Origin: Gammaproteobacteria bacterium
GTDB lineage: Bacteria > Pseudomonadota > Gammaproteobacteria > JADZEE01
DNA length: 35,280 nt
Assembly (NCBI GenBank): GCA_020850735.1
Contig: JADZEE010000011.1
Location: forward strand, 1-35,280
Reading direction: 5' to 3'
Shown here piece after piece: positions 31,430 to 35,280 of the stretch. The translations under genes and the position numbers were made by a program. Below the pieces are notes generated by a model that was not told the origin of the DNA, made no database searches, and saw nothing but the letters and a program-made list of their open reading frames with translations. Positions within the stretch are counted from its first letter, which is position 1. Each line of letters begins with the position of its first letter.

Positions 31430-33814
31430 ATGATGGATAAGTGCGCGATCCGATGCCGTTGCGGCAGTCGGTCGGGAACGGGATACCGGCCGGCGTCGGC
31501 GTGGCGCGGGGCGATGTGGCTGGTGCTCGCGATCGGGTCGGCGCCGTCGGTCGCCGCCGAGCTCGAGGAGATCATCGTCACCGCACGCAAGCTCGAGGAG
31601 TCGCTGCAGGAGACCCCGGTCGCGGTATCGGCGTTCACCAGTAGTGATCTCGACGCACGCAGCATCACCCAGCTCAACGACGTGCAGCGCTTTACGCCGA
31701 ATCTGACTTTCTTCCCGAGCGGCATCATGGGCTCGACTTCCGGCCAGGCCTACATCCGCGGTGTCGGTCAGTTCGACTACTACTTCAGCGCCGATCCCGG
31801 CGTGGGTGTCTATATCGACGGGGTCTACCTCGGCCGCAGCCTGGGCAACCTGCTCGATATCGTCGACGTCGAACGTATCGAGGTACTGCGCGGGCCGCAG
31901 GGCACCCTGTACGGCAAGAACACCATCGGCGGCGCCATCAATGTCATCACGCGCAAACCGCAGGGCGAGCTCGCCGGCTATGTCGACGTCAAGACCGGCA
32001 GCTACGACCGCGTCAACGCCCGCGCCAACGTCTCGTTCCCGATCATCGCCGGCCAGCTCGCCGGCAAGATTGCGGTCGGCACGCGCAATGCCGACGGCTA
32101 CGGTGTGCGCCCGCGGGTGGGCGACGACCCGGGCGAAGAGGATGCGAACGTGGTGCAGTCCCAGCTCAGCTGGACGCCGCAGGAAAATTTCGACGCCCTG
32201 GTGTCGTTCGATTACACGCGCGTCGACTCGCAGCTCGGCGTCCATCACGTGGAACAATTTACGAACCCTCCGCTCGTCGGCCTGTACAACGCCCTCGCCT
32301 CGCCGCCCCTGGCCGGGTTGCACGGCGTGGCGATGGGTCCATTCGACAGCCGCTACTACTCGCACGACCCCTACGTCACTTTCGCCGACGGCAGCAACAT
32401 CATGGAGCACGACATCTGGGGCGTGTCGGCGGTGCTCAACTGGGACCCGGGCCCGGTGGCGGTCAAGTCGACCACGGCGTACCGCAACCTCGACCAGATC
32501 ATCGGCATCGATCCCGACGGCTCGCCCGAGCAGATGATCGACGAGGTCGACCGGATCGATCAGGAACAGATCAGCCAGGAGCTGCAGCTCAGCGGGTTGC
32601 TGCTCGGGGATCGGCTCAAGTGGGTTGGCGGTTTCTACTTCATGAACGAGAAATCGAACTCGGACTCGGTGGTGATGGTGGCGACCCAGCTGTTTCCGGC
32701 CCTGGAGGGCCTGCCGGCGCCGATCATCCCGCTCGGGCCCTGGGCCTGCCCGCAGCCGCCGGGCTCACCGCTGCCGTGCCTGGGCGGTGCGGGCAACCCG
32801 TTCAATGTCATCTTCGACCTGCCCCAGCGCAATACGGGTACACAGGAAACCAACAGCTACGCCATCTATGCCCAGGGCAACTACGCCTTCACGGATCAGT
32901 TGACCGGTACCTTCGGAGTTCGCTACACGCGTGACGAGAAGGACTTCACGACGCAGTCGCTGCGCCTGCGCACGCCGATTCCGCTGCTGCCGTTCAGCGA
33001 GCAGAGTGACTCGTGGAGCGACACGTCGCCGCGTTTCGGTCTCGACTACAAGTGGACCGAAGATCTGCTCATGTATTTCTCCATCGCCAAGGGCTTCAAG
33101 AGCGGCGGGTTCAACGGCCGGGCGCGCAACACGGCCGAGCTCGAAGGTTTCAATCCGGAAAAGATCCTGAGCTACGAGATCGGCATGAAGTCTGAGTGGT
33201 TCGACCGGCGCGTGCGGCTGAACGTGGCCGGATTCTACAACGAGTACGACGACATCCAGCTCACCGAGCAGGGACTGGACCCGGCCACCGGGACGCAGAC
33301 GATCATCACCAGAAATGCGGGCGATGGCGAGATCCGGGGCTTCGAGATCGAGCTCGACGCGGTGCCCTTCGATGCCGTGCACCTGAACGCGTCGCTCGGC
33401 CATCTCGATGCCGAGTACGTCAGAATCAGCCCGGCCGCAGCGGCCAGCGGACTCACTCTGCAGCACAAGCTCATCGGCACGCCGAAGTGGACCGCGTCGG
33501 TCAGCGGTGAGTACACGATCCCGGTGATCGACTGGGGCAATCTGTCCCTGCGCGCCGACTACAGCTACCGCGCCAAGACCTACTTCCAGCTGCTCAATGT
33601 CGAGTCGGTGGCCCAGCCGGGGTACGGCCTGGTCAACCTGCGCGCGGCCTTCGACAGCGCCGACGAGCGCTGGACCATCGCGACCGGCGTCACCAATGCC
33701 ACGAACGACCGGTACCGTTCGTCCGGCGTCAGTGTCGGCGACTCGCTGGGCTTCAATGTCGGCTGGTACGGACGCCCGCGGGAGTGGTTCCTGCAGGGGA
33801 TCTATCGCTTCTGA
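31430..33814 (+). CDS. TonB-dependent outer-membrane receptor
   Basis: 794 residues. A long basic n-region and hydrophobic WLVLAIGSAPSVAA form the signal peptide, with mature ELEEIIVTARKLEE supplying a TonB box. The plug domain has VAVSAFTSSDLDAR, AYIRGVGQFDYY, GVYIDGVYLGRS and VEVLRGPQGTLYGKNTIGGAINVIT-like sequence. The C-terminal 22-strand barrel ends in aromatic YRF, as needed for BAM insertion. This belongs to the large siderophore/cofactor/organic-compound receptor group; the ligand is not evident. Two adjacent ATGs (31430, 31433) both suit the GGGAGG Shine-Dalgarno. The two barrel proteins downstream follow within 13 bp and 1 bp, so the three form an operon. No ferric-uptake genes are near, so an organic substrate is more likely than iron. 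Confidence 0.93.
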   Translation: MMDKCAIRCRCGSRSGTGYRPASAWRGAMWLVLAIGSAPSVAAELEEIIVTARKLEESLQETPVAVSAFTSSDLDARSITQLNDVQRFTPNLTFFPSGIMGSTSGQAYIRGVGQFDYYFSADPGVGVYIDGVYLGRSLGNLLDIVDVERIEVLRGPQGTLYGKNTIGGAINVITRKPQGELAGYVDVKTGSYDRVNARANVSFPIIAGQLAGKIAVGTRNADGYGVRPRVGDDPGEEDANVVQSQLSWTPQENFDALVSFDYTRVDSQLGVHHVEQFTNPPLVGLYNALASPPLAGLHGVAMGPFDSRYYSHDPYVTFADGSNIMEHDIWGVSAVLNWDPGPVAVKSTTAYRNLDQIIGIDPDGSPEQMIDEVDRIDQEQISQELQLSGLLLGDRLKWVGGFYFMNEKSNSDSVVMVATQLFPALEGLPAPIIPLGPWACPQPPGSPLPCLGGAGNPFNVIFDLPQRNTGTQETNSYAIYAQGNYAFTDQLTGTFGVRYTRDEKDFTTQSLRLRTPIPLLPFSEQSDSWSDTSPRFGLDYKWTEDLLMYFSIAKGFKSGGFNGRARNTAELEGFNPEKILSYEIGMKSEWFDRRVRLNVAGFYNEYDDIQLTEQGLDPATGTQTIITRNAGDGEIRGFEIELDAVPFDAVHLNASLGHLDAEYVRISPAAAASGLTLQHKLIGTPKWTASVSGEYTIPVIDWGNLSLRADYSYRAKTYFQLLNVESVAQPGYGLVNLRAAFDSADERWTIATGVTNATNDRYRSSGVSVGDSLGFNVGWYGRPREWFLQGIYRF

Positions 33815-33827
33815 TCGCCGCGCGGAC

Positions 33828-34376
33828 ATGCCGTCGTCATCGTCCGGCGTGCTGCGCACCGGCGTCGTCGCTGGCGTCGCCGGCGCCACGCTCGCGCTTG
33901 CGGCGCTCGCGATCGTTCCGATCGCGAGCGTGCCCGCGATTGCACCCATTATCGAGAGCACCGCGGACGGCGGGCATCTCGAGCAGTGGATGGTGCGCGA
34001 GGAGGATCTGCTCGCGGTAACCGCGGGCCCGCAGGATCCGGATCCGCCCCGACCGCCCGGGATCGCCCGGCTGGCCGACGAGCGGCTCGCCGCGACCGGG
34101 GTCGCGACCATGAAGCTGCGTGACCGCGACGGTATCGTGGTGGGCGTCGCCAGCCGCCTGATCGCACCGGAAGCGGATGCGCGCGCGGCGTTGTGGACCT
34201 TCGTGCTCGGCACCCGCGGCACACTCGCCGCCGAGGTGCCGCAGGCGGATGTCGACGGCGCGGGGCGCCTCATCGGCGGGACGATCGATTTCGCCGGCGT
34301 GCGCGGCCGCTTCGCGGAACACGCCCGTCCCGAGGCGGGCGTGCGCTACCGTCTCGACGTTCTGCGCGAGCCGTGA
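33828..34376 (+). CDS. Membrane-anchored allene-oxide-cyclase/dirigent-like barrel protein A
   Basis: 182 residues. An N-terminal hydrophobic segment (about 10-40, VAGVAGATLALAALAIVPIA) is a signal anchor or uncleaved signal peptide. The rest is predicted beta-rich. Near the C-terminus, GRLIGGTIDFAGVRGRFAEH carries the GGT-x-x-F-x-G-x-x-G-x-x signature seen in allene oxide cyclase and dirigent barrel proteins. Parts align by eye with the next gene (DGIVVGVAS/GNIVGVATE, FVLGTRGTL/AILPGRGGI), so they look like tandem paralogues. It starts 13 bp after the receptor stop and the next gene overlaps it by one base. A role in binding or converting the hydrophobic compound taken up by the receptor is an inference from context. 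Confidence 0.65.
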   Translation: MPSSSSGVLRTGVVAGVAGATLALAALAIVPIASVPAIAPIIESTADGGHLEQWMVREEDLLAVTAGPQDPDPPRPPGIARLADERLAATGVATMKLRDRDGIVVGVASRLIAPEADARAALWTFVLGTRGTLAAEVPQADVDGAGRLIGGTIDFAGVRGRFAEHARPEAGVRYRLDVLREP

Positions 34377-35089
34377 TGCGGGCGCTGGCACACCTGCTGG
34401 CGGCGCTGGCCGGATTCGTCCTCGGTGCGCTGGTCGTGCTGGCCGGCCTGTACTTCTTCCCGTTCGCGCACGTGGACCGTACTGCGCGCATGCTCGCGCA
34501 ATTTCCAGAGCAGGCGCTCGATCTGTGGCTGGTGCTCGAAGGCGAGGTGGACGGCAGCGGCACGCCGGTGTCCATCACACATGGCGGCAACGGACCGTTC
34601 GCGCCATCCCCACCGGGCATCGGCCTGCTGTCCGAACCCGCGATCAACGCCGGCCTCGCGCTCGTGACCCGGGTCCATGACGGCCGTGGCAACATCGTCG
34701 GCGTCGCGACCGAGCTCGAGGCCGGGCATCCGGGCAGCAATCTGCTGCGCGGCCGGATCATGACGCACACCACCTGGTCGGCGATCCTGCCCGGCCGTGG
34801 CGGCATCGTCCTGTACCAGGTGGAGGACAACTGGATCCTCGCCACCCGGGTGATCGGTCCGGCACTGCTGCGCAAGCGCGCATTCCACGGCCCCTGGCGC
34901 AACGTCAACACGCTCGGCCCGCGCGCTGACGGGCGTGGCTACGTCGTCGCCGGCACGGGAGAGTTCGCCGGTCGCGCCGGCACCTTCATCGAAACGGCCG
35001 AGATGCGCGAGTTCCGGCCCGACGGTCATATGAGCTTCACCATGGACATGCGGGTCATCTTCGATCCGCCGTCGACCGGCACTCCGTGA
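34376..35089 (+). CDS. Membrane-anchored allene-oxide-cyclase/dirigent-like barrel protein B
   Basis: 237 residues. It begins MRALAHLLAALAGFVLGALVV, a single N-terminal membrane helix that is probably an anchor facing the periplasm. A longer beta-rich domain than in its neighbour follows: GRGNIVGVATELE, LRGRIMTHTTWSAIL, GGIVLYQVEDNWI, then the diagnostic GYVVAGTGEFAGRAGTFIET and a C-terminal MDMRVIFDP strand. The GTG-x-F-x-G-x-x-G-x-F pattern is the dirigent/allene-oxide-cyclase barrel mark. ATG 34376 overlaps the preceding stop by one base (TGATG), a strong coupling signal; a GTG at 34373 is an alternative start. Enzyme or binding function is not known. Confidence 0.65.
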   Translation: MRALAHLLAALAGFVLGALVVLAGLYFFPFAHVDRTARMLAQFPEQALDLWLVLEGEVDGSGTPVSITHGGNGPFAPSPPGIGLLSEPAINAGLALVTRVHDGRGNIVGVATELEAGHPGSNLLRGRIMTHTTWSAILPGRGGIVLYQVEDNWILATRVIGPALLRKRAFHGPWRNVNTLGPRADGRGYVVAGTGEFAGRAGTFIETAEMREFRPDGHMSFTMDMRVIFDPPSTGTP

Positions 35090-35280
35090 GCGAAGATCGG
35101 ACGCCGCGGTCCGGACTCCGTCGTTGCCCGGCGTTGCAGAGCCTGCGCCGTCCTTGCGAGGCGCCGCAGGCGCCGTGGCAATCCATCGCGTGCGCTGCTC
35201 GTCGAGGCCGCATGGTTCGCCACGCCGTGCCTGCGGCCCGGCTCGCGAAGACGTGCACGCGGAGCGGGACGTGAGCATCC
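35090..35280. other. Non-coding right end with dispersed-repeat hairpin
   Basis: No convincing gene lies here. Open frames on both strands are short, arginine- and alanine-rich and antisense to a repeat-like hairpin at about 35151-35184. The region may carry the terminator for the receptor operon. Confidence 0.6.
35151..35184. repeat. REP-like dispersed hairpin repeat
   Basis: TTGCGAGGCGCC followed by GCA and GGCGCCGTGGCAA is an imperfect palindrome of the 'CATTGCGAGGxxCGxAGxxACGxxGCAATC' kind, which is known as a very common intergenic hairpin in many bacterial genomes. It lies 62 bp after the last gene's stop. I identify it by similarity to that remembered motif; no other copy is in this window. 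Confidence 0.6.

Noticed and set aside
29888..32410. Extending the LuxR regulator to a start far upstream (over 800 residues)
   Set aside because: The extra part is antisense to the TonB receptor; the GTG at 31189 has a strong Shine-Dalgarno and gives a family-sized protein.
35026..35258. Short minus-strand frames at the right edge
   Set aside because: They are antisense to the repeat hairpin and to the end of barrel protein B and are arginine-rich with no motif; typical repeat shadows.

Overview
The window is about 35 kb of very GC-rich, densely packed bacterial chromosome. Strong Shine-Dalgarno sequences, many GTG starts, 1-4 bp start/stop overlaps, a TonB-dependent receptor, a DUF1329 protein and perfect FNR/ANR-type boxes point to a Gram-negative proteobacterium. 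A gammaproteobacterium that degrades hydrophobic compounds is my best guess, but this is an inference from gene content. I see no rRNA, tRNA, CRISPR array, insertion sequence or phage gene.

Layout. 1-429 (-): N-terminal part of a glutamate-cysteine-ligase-like protein, cut by the window edge. 889-6774 (+): a soluble histidine kinase with nine PAS domains and one GAF domain, its NarL-type response regulator, and a lone degenerate receiver. 6805-7890 (-): a voltage-sensor-type K+ channel. 8044-9084 (+): a persulfide dioxygenase-rhodanese fusion. 9285-12371 (+): a GldA/GldF/GldG-type ABC export module. 12400-18421: a TetR repressor divergent from an oxidoreductase operon encoding a diiron protein, a possible SCP2-like protein, a 2[4Fe-4S] ferredoxin, a CbbQ/NorQ-type AAA+ ATPase and a CbbO/NorD-type VWA protein. 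A DUF1329 envelope protein converges on its end. 20331-20726 (+): a bacteriohemerythrin behind a perfect FNR-type box. 20762-22505 (-): an orphan MlaF-type ATPase and a PP2C phosphatase. 22709-24587 (-): an AraC regulator and a fusion of an archaeal-type CTP-dependent riboflavin kinase domain (DUF120) with a HAD phosphatase. 24950-28638 (+): a ThDP-dependent lyase/decarboxylase overlapping a periplasmic PQQ dehydrogenase. 28667-31189 (-): a PTGR/CurA-type NADP oxidoreductase and a LuxR-family regulator with two tandem HTH domains. 31430-35089 (+): a TonB-dependent receptor followed by two related membrane-anchored beta-barrel proteins. The right end has a dispersed-repeat-like hairpin.

How the parts may fit together. 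The right half reads like uptake and oxidation of a hydrophobic or oxygenated organic compound: receptor, periplasmic quinoprotein, cytoplasmic C-C lyase, enone/double-bond reductase and three local regulators. The 13-18 kb operon looks like a dedicated oxygenase system with its own electron donor, a possible lipid carrier and a metalloenzyme activase pair, under TetR control. That combination, together with the DUF120-HAD fusion, is the most novel content. The left half is signalling, sulfide/persulfide handling and envelope transport.
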